A DNA stretch of 64,000 nt from Tepidiforma flava. GTDB taxonomy: Bacteria; Chloroflexota; Dehalococcoidia; Tepidiformales; Tepidiformaceae. The notes beneath the pieces were generated by a model. That model did not search any database and was not told where the DNA came from. It saw nothing but the letters and a program-made list of their open reading frames with translations. The DNA lies in contig NZ_CP115149.1 of assembly GCF_027594505.1 (NCBI RefSeq), positions 939,435 through 1,003,434 on the forward strand, in the 5' to 3' direction. The translations under genes and the position numbers were made by a program. Shown here in pieces: positions 33,315 to 40,696 of this stretch (positions within the stretch are counted from its first letter, which is position 1; each line of letters starts with the position of its first letter).

Positions 33315-34760
33315 CTACGCGTCGAAGTAGAGTTCGAACTCGTAGGGGTGGGGGCGCATGCGGATGGGATCGACCTCGTTCTCGTATTTGTAGGCGATCC
33401 AGGTTTCGAGGACGTCTTCGGTGAAGACGCCGCCCTTGAGGAGGAACTCGTGGTCTTCTTCGAGGGCTTTGAGCGAGCCATCGAGCGACTGGGCGACGGT
33501 GGGGATGCTGGCGAGCTGGTCGGGGCTGAGGTCGAAGAGGTTGACCTTATCGAGGGGCTCGCCGGGGTCCCATTCGTTGATGATGCCGTCGAGGCCGGCC
33601 ATGAGGATGGCGGCGAAGGTGAGGTAGGGGTTGCCGGAGGGGTCCGGCGGGCGGAATTCGACGCGCTTTTGCCGCGGGTCGGGGCTGACGAGCGGGATGC
33701 GGCAGGCCGCGGAGCGGTTGCGCGCGGAGTAGACGAGGTTGACGGGCGCTTCGTAACCGGGGACGAGGCGCTTGTAGCTGTTGGTGGTGGGCGCGGCGAT
33801 GGCCATGAGGGCGCGGCCGTGGCGGATGAGGCCGGCGATGTAGTGCTTGCAGAGCTTCGAGATGCCGGCGTATTCCTCGCCCGCGAAGAGGTTCACCCCG
33901 TTCTTCCAGATGGAGAGGTGGGTGTGCATGCCGGAGCCGTTATCGCCGAAGAGCGGCTTGGGCATGAAGGTCGCCACTTTGCCGTTCCGCTTGGCGACGT
34001 TCTTCACGATGTACTTGTAGAGGAGGGCCTTGTCGCCCATGCGGGTGAGGGTGTCGAACCGCATGTCGATTTCGCCCTGGCCGGCGGTGGCGACTTCGTG
34101 GTGGTGGAGTTCGACCTGGATGCCGCACTCCTCCATGACTTCGACCATCTCGTTGCGGATGTCGGTCTGGGAGTCGTGGGGCGCGACAGGGAAGTAGCCG
34201 CCCTTGACGCGGGGGCGGTAGCCCTGGTTCAGGTCGCCGCGGAGGGTCGCCTCGGCGTTGGAGTTCCAGATGCCCTCGTCGGAATCGACGATGTAGGAGG
34301 CGGTGTGCATCCGGTTGTCGAAGCGGACTTCATCGAAGACGAAGAATTCGAGTTCGGGGCCGATGTAGACGGTATCGCCGACGCCGGTTTCGCGGAGGTA
34401 CTGCTCGGCCTTCTTCGCGATGTAGCGGGCATCACGGGTGTAGGGCTGGCGCGAGACCGGGTCTTCGACGTTGGCGATGACGGAGAGGGTGGGGACCTGG
34501 ATGAAGGGGTCGATGAAGGCGGTGTCCGGGTCGGGGATGAGGAGCATGTCGGACTCCTCGATCTTCTGGAAGCCGCGGACGGAGGAGCCGTCGAAGCCGT
34601 AGCCGTTCCGCCAGGGGGAGCGGTTGTAGTCGGTCCAGTCGTTCAGTTCGCGGATGGGGCGGGTGATGTGCTGCCACTGGCCGAACAGGTCGACGAATTT
34701 GATGTCGACGAAGCGGACGCCGTGCTGTTCGCAGTAGGCCTTGATTTCCTCTGGGGTCAT
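33315..34760 (-). CDS. glnA: Glutamine synthetase type I, not adenylylatable
   Basis: The 481-aa protein has the GSI signatures GFDGSSVRGFQKIEESDM, PELEFF, LHHHEVATAGQGEIDMRF, FGDNGSGMHTHLSIW, PTTNSYKRLVPGYEAPV and the RQKRVEFR segment. It makes glutamine from glutamate, ammonia and ATP. The position of the adenylylation Tyr (NLY-D-L in enteric enzymes) is Phe409 here, in NLFDLSPDQ, and the 25-residue beta-type insertion is not obvious, so control is probably by feedback rather than by adenylyl transfer. ATG 34760 has GAGGAG upstream. Monocistronic. Confidence 0.97.
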   Translation of the reverse strand: MTPEEIKAYCEQHGVRFVDIKFVDLFGQWQHITRPIRELNDWTDYNRSPWRNGYGFDGSSVRGFQKIEESDMLLIPDPDTAFIDPFIQVPTLSVIANVEDPVSRQPYTRDARYIAKKAEQYLRETGVGDTVYIGPELEFFVFDEVRFDNRMHTASYIVDSDEGIWNSNAEATLRGDLNQGYRPRVKGGYFPVAPHDSQTDIRNEMVEVMEECGIQVELHHHEVATAGQGEIDMRFDTLTRMGDKALLYKYIVKNVAKRNGKVATFMPKPLFGDNGSGMHTHLSIWKNGVNLFAGEEYAGISKLCKHYIAGLIRHGRALMAIAAPTTNSYKRLVPGYEAPVNLVYSARNRSAACRIPLVSPDPRQKRVEFRPPDPSGNPYLTFAAILMAGLDGIINEWDPGEPLDKVNLFDLSPDQLASIPTVAQSLDGSLKALEEDHEFLLKGGVFTEDVLETWIAYKYENEVDPIRMRPHPYEFELYFDA

Positions 34761-34985
34761 CGAACTCCTCTGGCGGTGTGGTGGGCTGGCTTCCCGATTG
34801 TCGCCCGGCGCGGGGCTACGGCCACGGGCCGGGGGGTGCCGGAACGATGAAGTTCGTGTTTCGCGGGGCGCAGCCGGGAAGTCCTGCGTGCTGCCGTCAG
34901 GGTAGGGGGAGGGGATTTCGGGGGAATTGCGCCGGTGTTACGAACAGGTTTCGCGGGCCGATTCGCGGCAAGGCGGGCGCGCGCG

Positions 34986-34991
34986 TAGGAT
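34986..34991 (+). promoter_or_regulatory. -10 box of M16 peptidase gene
   Basis: TAGGAT at 34986-34991; the leader to ATG 35026 is about 28 bases and includes GGGGAG. Confidence 0.45.
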
Positions 34992-35025
34992 CCGGCGTGG
35001 TGCCCGGGCGGGCAGGGGAGTTTCG

Positions 35026-36282
35026 ATGTATCAGCGCACGGTTCTCGGGAACGGGCTGCGGGTGGTGACGGCGGAGCTGCCGCACACGCGCTCGGCGACG
35101 GTGAGCATCTACGTGGGGGCGGGGAGCCGCTACGAGCGTGACGAGGAGGCGGGGCTTTCGCACTTCCTCGAGCACATGCTCTTCAAGGGGGCCTCGCGGC
35201 GGCCGACGGCGCGGGAGATTTCGGAAGCGATCGAATCGGTGGGCGGGGTGCACAACGCGGCGACGGACCGGGAGGCGACGCTCTACTACGCCAAGGTGCC
35301 GCATACGGCGGCGATGACGGTGATCGACATCCTCGCGGATATGGTGACGGCGCCGGTGATGGACGCGGCGGAGCTGGAGAAGGAGCGGGCGGTGATCCTC
35401 GAGGAGCTGGCGGGCATCGAGGACAGCCCGGCGGAGATGAGCGCGATTCTCGCGGATGAGACGCTCTGGCCGGGGCAGCCGCTGGGCCGGGAGATCGGCG
35501 GAACGCCGGAGAGCGTGCAGGCGCTGCCGCTGGAGGCGGTGGTGCGGTACTTCAGGAAGCAGTACGTGCCGGGAAACATGGTGCTGGCGGTGGCGGGGAA
35601 CATCCGCCACGCGGAGGTGGTGGCCGCGGCGGAGCGGTGGCTCGGCGCAGTGCCGGCGGCGGAGCCGGGCGGCTGGTTCCCGGCGGTGCCGCGGGACGGC
35701 GCGCCGCGCCTCCGCGTGCGGGAGAAGCAAACGGAGCAGGCGCACCTCTGCTTCGGCTTCCCGGGGGTGCCGCTCGACAGCGACGAGCGGTTCGCGGTGA
35801 GCCTGCTGAACATGCTGCTGGGCGAGGGGATGTCGAGCCGGCTGTTCCTCGAACTGCGGGAGGAGCGGGCGCTGGTCTATGACATCCACAGCTACACGAG
35901 CGAGTACCGCGATGCGGGTTCGCTGACGATCTACGCGGGCTGCGACCCGGAGAACGCGCGGGTGACGGCGGAGGCGACGCTGGAGGAGGCGGCGAAGCTG
36001 CTGGCCGGCATCTCGCCGGCGGAGCTCCAGAAGGCGAAGGAGATGGCGAAGGGCCGCATCCAGCTGCGGATGGAGGATACGCGCGCGGTGGCAGGCTGGC
36101 TCGGTTCGCAGGAGCTGCTCCGGGGCCGCATCCTGACGGTGGACGAGGCGGTGGCGCGGTTCGATGCGGTGACGGCGGACGAGGTGCTCGACGCGGGCCG
36201 GCGGGTGCTCGACCCGGCGCACGCGGTGCTGGCAGCGGTCGGGCCGCTCGACGAGGGCACGTTCGCCGGCATCCTCGGCTGA
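35026..36282 (+). CDS. M16 family zinc peptidase (processing-peptidase-like)
   Basis: The 418-aa protein has the inverted zinc motif HFLEH (His46, Glu49, His50) and the downstream Glu region (ELEKERAVILEEL), followed by the C-terminal half with the GEGMSSRLFLELREERALVYDIHSY signature broken into its usual strands. It resembles bacterial mitochondrial-processing-peptidase-like proteases acting on short peptides in the cytoplasm. No signal peptide. Start ATG 35026 has GGGGAG 6 bases away. Confidence 0.93.
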   Translation: MYQRTVLGNGLRVVTAELPHTRSATVSIYVGAGSRYERDEEAGLSHFLEHMLFKGASRRPTAREISEAIESVGGVHNAATDREATLYYAKVPHTAAMTVIDILADMVTAPVMDAAELEKERAVILEELAGIEDSPAEMSAILADETLWPGQPLGREIGGTPESVQALPLEAVVRYFRKQYVPGNMVLAVAGNIRHAEVVAAAERWLGAVPAAEPGGWFPAVPRDGAPRLRVREKQTEQAHLCFGFPGVPLDSDERFAVSLLNMLLGEGMSSRLFLELREERALVYDIHSYTSEYRDAGSLTIYAGCDPENARVTAEATLEEAAKLLAGISPAELQKAKEMAKGRIQLRMEDTRAVAGWLGSQELLRGRILTVDEAVARFDAVTADEVLDAGRRVLDPAHAVLAAVGPLDEGTFAGILG

Positions 36283-36325
36283 GGGGCGCATCGACGGCGG
36301 CCGGCCGGGGCGGGAAGATAGCCGG

Positions 36326-36814
36326 GTGACGCAGGCGTTCTTCGGGAAGCCGCAGGCGACGTTCACGCCGGGCGGGGCACACGTCGCGGTCTACCTCGTG
36401 CCGGTGTTCGAGGGGCGGCTGACGGTGTTCGAGGTCGAGGCGCCGGGGCTGCGGGGCCGCTGGCTGCCGTGGACGGTGATGGGCTACGGGGAGAACCCGT
36501 ACGAGACGGCGGCGGCGCTGGCGGACGACTGGTGCGACAGCGCGGTCGCGGCGCTGGAGATCGCGGACGCGCTCTCGTTCCCGTTCGATGCGGACGGCTG
36601 GGAGCTGGCGCTCGTCTACCGGGCGGAGCTGACGGCGCTGCCGGCGGGCGATGCGCACCGGCGGCCGGTGCAGTACGCGCCGGGCGAGGCGGATGCGATC
36701 GGCCCGTTCGACCCGGTCGACCTGCTGCGCTGGGTGGGCGCGGGAAGCGGGAAGCGGGAAGCGGGAGGCGGGAGGCGGGAAGCGGGAGGCGGGGAGGCGC
36801 CGCTGGTGTTTTGA
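36326..36814 (+). CDS. Hypothetical protein with repeat-encoded C-terminus
   Basis: A 162-aa protein starting at GTG 36326. The first 140 residues form a compact domain (FEGRLTVFEVEAPGLRGRWL, YGENPYETAAALADDWCDS, GWELALVYRAEL) that I cannot assign. The last about 20 codons are encoded by the heptamer repeat at 36742-36798 and give a low-complexity GSGKREAGGGRREAGGG tail before the stop. The tail is probably a repeat insertion rather than part of the fold. GAAGAT lies 6 bases before the GTG, a possible leaderless -10. Confidence 0.65.
   Translation: MTQAFFGKPQATFTPGGAHVAVYLVPVFEGRLTVFEVEAPGLRGRWLPWTVMGYGENPYETAAALADDWCDSAVAALEIADALSFPFDADGWELALVYRAELTALPAGDAHRRPVQYAPGEADAIGPFDPVDLLRWVGAGSGKREAGGGRREAGGGEAPLVF
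36742..36798. repeat. Heptamer repeat inside a coding region
   Basis: Seven exact 7-base units (GGGAAGC x3, GGGAGGC x2, GGGAAGC, GGGAGGC) and an eighth with one extra G. The units are the same as in the 11559-11663 half of the larger array 25 kb away. It lies at the very 3' end of the hypothetical gene and is G-quadruplex-like on the + strand. Confidence 0.92.
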
Positions 36815-36830
36815 GGCGGGCCGGCGCCGG

Positions 36831-37298
36831 TCAGAAGGGTTTGAAGACGGCGAGCCAGGCGAGGAGGGGGACGCTGAGGACGAGGATGGTGCCGAAGACG
36901 ATCGGCACGCGGTCTTCGAGGACGGTGCGGAGTTCTTCGGTTTCTTCGCCCTTCTTCTGGGCGACGAGGGCGGCGAGGCGGGCGCGCCGGAGGCCGAACC
37001 CGAGAAGGGGCAGGCAGACGAAGTAGAAGAAGATGTAGAGGAGGGTGAGGATGCCGAGCCAGGCATCCTTGAGGAAGTTGTACTCGGCGGCGACGGCCCA
37101 GAAGAAGCCGGTGATGCCGCTGGCCATGGCGCCGGGGAGGAGGACGCGGGTCTCGTTGTTGGCGGCCTCGATGAGGAGGGTGGCGCGGTAGCGGAGGTCC
37201 TTCGTGGCCCAGGCCCGGAGGATGAGGGGGTAGGTGGCGCCGAGGCCGGCGCCGAGCCAGATGAGGGAGAGGACGTGGACGATGCGCCACCAGTCCAA
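36831..37298 (-). CDS. DUF2269-like membrane protein
   Basis: The product of about 155 aa has four hydrophobic helices (WWRIVHVLSLIWLGAGLG, the ASGITGFFWAVAAEY region, LTLLYIFFYFVCLPLLGFG and VFGTILVLSVPLLAWLAVF). This is like the DUF2269 group of small integral membrane proteins of unknown role. I chose TTG at 37298 because CGGAGG lies 6 bases upstream and the conserved DWWRIVHVL opening follows; an in-frame GTG at 37346 would add 16 unlikely residues. Confidence 0.75.
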   Translation of the reverse strand: MDWWRIVHVLSLIWLGAGLGATYPLILRAWATKDLRYRATLLIEAANNETRVLLPGAMASGITGFFWAVAAEYNFLKDAWLGILTLLYIFFYFVCLPLLGFGLRRARLAALVAQKKGEETEELRTVLEDRVPIVFGTILVLSVPLLAWLAVFKPF

Positions 37299-37381
37299 CG
37301 GGGGCCTCCGGACGTGCGAGGGGTGCGAAGCGGACGGGCTTCGCACCCCAGACTAGGCAGCGGCGGCGGCTCGGTCGAGTT

Positions 37382-38032
37382 TTAGACGGCGGCAGGCTGG
37401 AGGAGTTCGACCGCGCCGAGGACGACGCGGGCTGCCGCCTCAGGTTCGAGCCGGTCGGTATTGACGACGAGGTCGTAGCTGGCGGGGCTGAGCCATTCGG
37501 CGCCGAAGTATTCGCGGAAGTAGGCGACGCGCTCGCGGTCGGTGCGCTGGGCGACGTCGCGGGCGGTAGCTTCGTCGCAGGCCATCTGCTGCATGAGGCG
37601 CCGGACGCGGTGGCCCTCGCTGCCGGCGACGAGGACGCGGAAGACGTCGGGCCGCTCGTGGAGCATGAACTGGGCGCCGTGGCCGAGGAAGACGACGCGG
37701 CCGGCGGCGGCGAAGTCTTCGACGACCTGCTGGACGAGCTGGCGGTAGTCGGCGGAGGTGAGGATGGGGGTGGCGCCGATGTTGACGGGTTCGCCCCACT
37801 GGACGGCGCCCGCGCCGGGGTTGCGCGCGAGGGCTTCGATGATGCGGGCGAAGAACGACGGCCGGCGCTGGGCCTCGGCGATCGTCTCGGGGGAGACGCC
37901 GGCTTCGATGGCGGCTTCCTGGACGATGCGGTAGTCGAGCAGGCGGTAGCCGAGCTTCTCGGCGACGATGCGGGCGACCTCCTCACCGCCGGTGCCGACC
38001 TGGCGGGCGATGGTGATGATGGAGATGGCCAT
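37382..38032 (-). CDS. Cytidylate kinase-like family protein
   Basis: The 216-aa protein opens MAISIITIARQVGTGGEEVAR, a P-loop-like start seen in the cytidylate-kinase-like family (PF13189), and continues with LGYRLLDYRIVQEAA, VVFLGHGAQFML and RVLVAGSEGHRVRRLMQQM. The classical GxxGxGKS loop is altered (no Lys-Ser pair), so nucleotide binding may differ from true Cmk. GGAGGTTCCC precedes ATG 38032. It lies 14 bases downstream of the riboswitch-controlled pair and is probably part of that operon. Confidence 0.85.
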   Translation of the reverse strand: MAISIITIARQVGTGGEEVARIVAEKLGYRLLDYRIVQEAAIEAGVSPETIAEAQRRPSFFARIIEALARNPGAGAVQWGEPVNIGATPILTSADYRQLVQQVVEDFAAAGRVVFLGHGAQFMLHERPDVFRVLVAGSEGHRVRRLMQQMACDEATARDVAQRTDRERVAYFREYFGAEWLSPASYDLVVNTDRLEPEAAARVVLGAVELLQPAAV

Positions 38033-38046
38033 GGGAACCTCCGGGG

Positions 38047-38568
38047 TCATTCGACGACGGTGATGTCGCCGGGCGAGGTGGCGGTGATGGTAAGGATTCC
38101 GCCGCGATCTTCAACCGTGCCGCGGACGCAGACGTCGCGGGCGGCGAAGCCGACGGCCGGGTCGCCGGGGAAGCTGGCGCGGCTGGCGGCGGGGATGATG
38201 ACTTCGACGCGGAGGAGGGCATCGAGGGAGGCGCCGACGGCGAGGACGGCATCGCCGTTGCGGTCGGCCGTGCCGAAGACGCGGCCCTGGAGCTCGACCG
38301 CTTCGCCGCGGTGGAGGCGCGCCTCGAGCGGGGCGATGGGGTTCGCGCAGGTGAAGGTCGGCGTGAAGACGACGGGGGTGGGGCTGGCGGCCGGGGTGGG
38401 GCTCGCTGCCCCGGGCGTCGCGGTGGCGGCCGGGGTGTCGGCGGGGGTTTCGCCGCTGGCGGGCGTGGGGGTGGGCGCGGGTTCGTCGCCGCCGCCGCAG
38501 GCCGCCAGCGCGAGGGCGCCGGCGGCCAGTGCTGCGGCGGCCGCGGTCCGCCAGCGGCGGAGCCGCAT
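38047..38568 (-). CDS. Lipoprotein with Thr-Pro linker
   Basis: The 173-aa product has lipobox LALAAC, a Thr/Pro/Ala linker to about residue 68, then a beta-rich domain of about 100 residues with two cysteines (FTCANPIAPLEARL and RDVCVRGTVEDRGG) and OB-fold-like strands (VELQGRVFGTADRNG, GILTITATSPGDI). The family is not recognised. Its ATG overlaps the stop of the preceding gene (ATGA), so translation is coupled. It belongs to the c-di-AMP-riboswitch operon. Confidence 0.8.
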   Translation of the reverse strand: MRLRRWRTAAAAALAAGALALAACGGGDEPAPTPTPASGETPADTPAATATPGAASPTPAASPTPVVFTPTFTCANPIAPLEARLHRGEAVELQGRVFGTADRNGDAVLAVGASLDALLRVEVIIPAASRASFPGDPAVGFAARDVCVRGTVEDRGGILTITATSPGDITVVE

Positions 38569-39050
38569 CAAGAGGCCACCTCCAGGACGCGGTTGCCGGG
38601 GATGGCGACGGACGGCGCGAGGGCCGGCGAGAGGCGGTGGACGGGCCAGAGGAGGGTGCCGTGCGTGAACTCGGCGGTGGAAGGGTGGAACTCGACCGGC
38701 CCGGCGAGGCCGCAATCGACGGCGATTTCGCTGCTCAGCTCGCGGATGACGGCGCGGACTTCGTCGAAGCGGACGACCCGGAGGGAGACGGCCGGCGACT
38801 CGGGCGCTTCGTGCGCGGCGACGCCGGTCTGGGGGTGGGGCTGGACGATGCCGTCGACGGGGAGGTGGACCTCGCAGGTGAGGTCGCCGCGGACGCGGAC
38901 GAAGGGGAGGCCCACGATCCGCTCGCCGGAGATGAGGGCCCAGGAGCGGAGGCGGGTGGCCGCTTCGACGACGCGGGTGAGGCTGAACTCGGCCTCCCGG
39001 TAGACGGTGCGGCGGGGCAGGATGGTGGACGGGGAGATGGCGTACTGCAT
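38568..39050 (-). CDS. Possible GyrI-like effector-binding protein
   Basis: The 160-aa product starts at ATG 39050 with GGAGGA 7 bases upstream. The pattern CEVHLPVDGIV, AAHEAPESPAVSLRVVRFDEVRAVIREL and a conserved acidic position near the end resembles the GyrI-like small-molecule-binding fold, but this is by eye. There is no DNA-binding domain, signal or membrane segment. It is the first gene after the cyclic-di-AMP riboswitch and overlaps the lipoprotein gene by four bases. Confidence 0.65.
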   Translation of the reverse strand: MQYAISPSTILPRRTVYREAEFSLTRVVEAATRLRSWALISGERIVGLPFVRVRGDLTCEVHLPVDGIVQPHPQTGVAAHEAPESPAVSLRVVRFDEVRAVIRELSSEIAVDCGLAGPVEFHPSTAEFTHGTLLWPVHRLSPALAPSVAIPGNRVLEVAS

Positions 39051-39123
39051 GCGCGTTCCTCCTGTGCGCGGTGGGGCCGGGCTGCGGAGCAGCCGCGGCC
39101 GGTGCGGAAGGATGAGAGGAGGC

Positions 39124-39249
39124 AACGCTCCTCCGAACGCCTACGGGGTTAGCTGACGGGTTCGGCGTCGGAAGTCGCCGTCCTTCCAGCCCGGAAGGAT
39201 GCACCCCAGTGGGTGGGTCCCCCGTTCCCGGCGGGCGCCGGGATTCGGC
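39124..39249 (-). promoter_or_regulatory. Cyclic-di-AMP riboswitch (ydaO/yuaA leader)
   Basis: On the - strand the leader contains, in order, GGGAACGGGGGACCCA, GGGGTGCATCC, a variable hairpin, CCGAACCCGTCAGCTAACCC and CGTAGGCG. These are the highly conserved blocks of the ydaO/yuaA class, in particular GAACCCGTCAGCTAACC. CCGAA near the 5' end pairs with TTCGG at the 3' end to form P1. TACGTT (39256-39261) just upstream is a -10 box that would start the RNA right at the aptamer. The downstream GGAGG/CCTCC hairpin may be the expression platform. In known cases c-di-AMP binding turns genes off. Confidence 0.88.
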
Positions 39250-39333
39250 GCAGTCAACGTACCACAGGCGGGGCGCTGCGGATCGATCTTGACCGTCGTT
39301 GATATGGGGTTGTAACGGGCCGGGGCCGGGCCG

Positions 39334-39720
39334 TTACTGCGCGGGCTGGACGCGGACGATGAGCTCCATGCCGGCCTGGCGGTGGCCGGTGATGTCGCAG
39401 TAGATGGGATATTCGCCGCGCTGGGGGGCGGTCCAGGTGATTTTGCGCAGGCGGCCCTTCGGGATGACGACTTCTTCGATGGCGGCTTCGTCGGATTCGA
39501 ACTCGTGGTCGCCGGAGCCGTCGTTGCGCACGTAGAAGGTGATTTTTTCGCCGGGCTGAACGGTGATGGTGTTCGGCTCGAAGTACATGGCGCTGCCGGG
39601 GCCTTCGCCCGCGGCGATATCGATGCGGCGGCCTTCGCTGCCGGAGCAGGCGAGGGAGACGGCGGCGAGGAGGGCGGCAGCGGCGAGCGGAGCGAACCTG
39701 GCGAGCGGGCGGGCGGTCAT
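39334..39720 (-). CDS. Cupredoxin-domain lipoprotein
   Basis: The 128-aa product has lipobox SLAC (Cys25) and a cupredoxin domain with an intact type-1 copper site: His72 (GDHEFES), Cys108, His113 and Met118 (YCDITGHRQAGM). Its gene overlaps the end of the FTR1 permease gene by four bases. Together they look like a two-part iron uptake unit in which the cupredoxin may work with the permease (as an electron carrier or ferrous-iron oxidation partner), like EfeO-type or FTR1-linked cupredoxins. Confidence 0.92.
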   Translation of the reverse strand: MTARPLARFAPLAAAALLAAVSLACSGSEGRRIDIAAGEGPGSAMYFEPNTITVQPGEKITFYVRNDGSGDHEFESDEAAIEEVVIPKGRLRKITWTAPQRGEYPIYCDITGHRQAGMELIVRVQPAQ

Positions 39721-40559
39721 GCGGCGCGTACTCCAGCGGGGGCGGGGGTGGGGTGCGCCGGGCGGGCGGCGCGGAAGAAGACGACGGCGGCGATGGCCAG
39801 GTAGGCGGCGTAGGCGATGACCTGGCCGGCGAAGGGGCTGGCATCGTAGCCGAGCAGGGTGCCGAGGAAGCGGCCGGGGCCGTAGTTGTCGGGCAGGAGG
39901 GTGTAGGTATCCCAGAGGCGGGGGCCGAGGGCGGCGATGAACCCGGCTTCGTGGAGCTCTTTGAGGGCGTTGGGGACCATGCCGGCAGCGAGGAGGACGA
40001 GCGCGGCGGCGGAGACATCGAAGAACGCGCGGAGCGGGAGGGTCTTCGCGCCGCGGTAGATGGCGGCGCCGACGGCGGCGGCGAGGGCAAGGCCGGCGGC
40101 GGCGCCGGCCCAGTAGAGGGCGGCGGACTCGGCGCGGCCGCTGCCCCCGAAGAGGAATAGGGCGGTTTCGAGCCCCTCGCGGCCGACGGCGGTGAACGCG
40201 AGGAGGCCGAGCGTGAAGCCCGCGCCGGCATCGAGGGCGCGGTCGACGCGCTGGCGGAGGTCGCGGCCGATGGTGGCCGACTGGCGGCGCATCCAGGCGA
40301 GCATCCAGGTGAGGACTGCGGCAGCGAGGAGCATGGCGAACCCTTCGATGGCGTCCTGCCAGCGGCCCGGCAGCTCGACGGCGAGGGCTTCGAGGGTGAG
40401 GGCGGCGCCGAGGCTGAGGCCGCCGGCGAGGGCGGCGCCGAGCCAGACGGGGCGCGTGCTGGCGCCCGCGTCGGCGCGGCGGACGCAGGAGAGGACGATG
40501 CCGATGATGAGGGCGGCTTCGAGGCCTTCGCGGAAGGTGATGAGGAGGGCGTAGACCAT
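39717..40559 (-). CDS. FTR1-family iron permease
   Basis: The 280-aa membrane protein has about seven helices and the two REGLE iron motifs of the FTR1/EfeU family: FREGLEAALI in helix 1 and GREGLETALF in helix 4. It imports iron, usually after oxidation of ferrous iron. The gene is first in a two-gene operon and its promoter carries a DtxR/IdeR-type iron box. Length matches EfeU. Confidence 0.95.
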   Translation of the reverse strand: MVYALLITFREGLEAALIIGIVLSCVRRADAGASTRPVWLGAALAGGLSLGAALTLEALAVELPGRWQDAIEGFAMLLAAAVLTWMLAWMRRQSATIGRDLRQRVDRALDAGAGFTLGLLAFTAVGREGLETALFLFGGSGRAESAALYWAGAAAGLALAAAVGAAIYRGAKTLPLRAFFDVSAAALVLLAAGMVPNALKELHEAGFIAALGPRLWDTYTLLPDNYGPGRFLGTLLGYDASPFAGQVIAYAAYLAIAAVVFFRAARPAHPTPAPAGVRAA

Positions 40560-40612
40560 GCAGGGACCCCGGGGAAGCGGCGCGCTGCCGCGCGATATCG
40601 GCAGTTCGAAAC

Positions 40613-40639
40613 ATAGAAGTTAGGCCTGCCTAATGTCTA
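40613..40639 (-). promoter_or_regulatory. FTR1 promoter with iron box
   Basis: On the - strand TAGACA (40634-40639) and TTCTAT (40613-40618) are -35 and -10. The spacer contains the palindrome TTAGGCCTGCCTAA (40620-40633), which matches the half-sites of DtxR/IdeR operators (TTAGG...CCTAA). Binding there would occlude RNA polymerase when iron is plentiful. Confidence 0.8.
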
Positions 40640-40684
40640 GTGACAGGTTCGACCCATGACACGGGCGGCGGCTGGCGGATGGGG

Positions 40685-40690
40685 TAGGAT
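40685..40690 (+). promoter_or_regulatory. -10 box, leaderless start
   Basis: TAGGAT at 40685-40690, exactly 6 bases before ATG 40697; no ribosome site. Confidence 0.5.
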
Positions 40691-40696
40691 CGGCGC

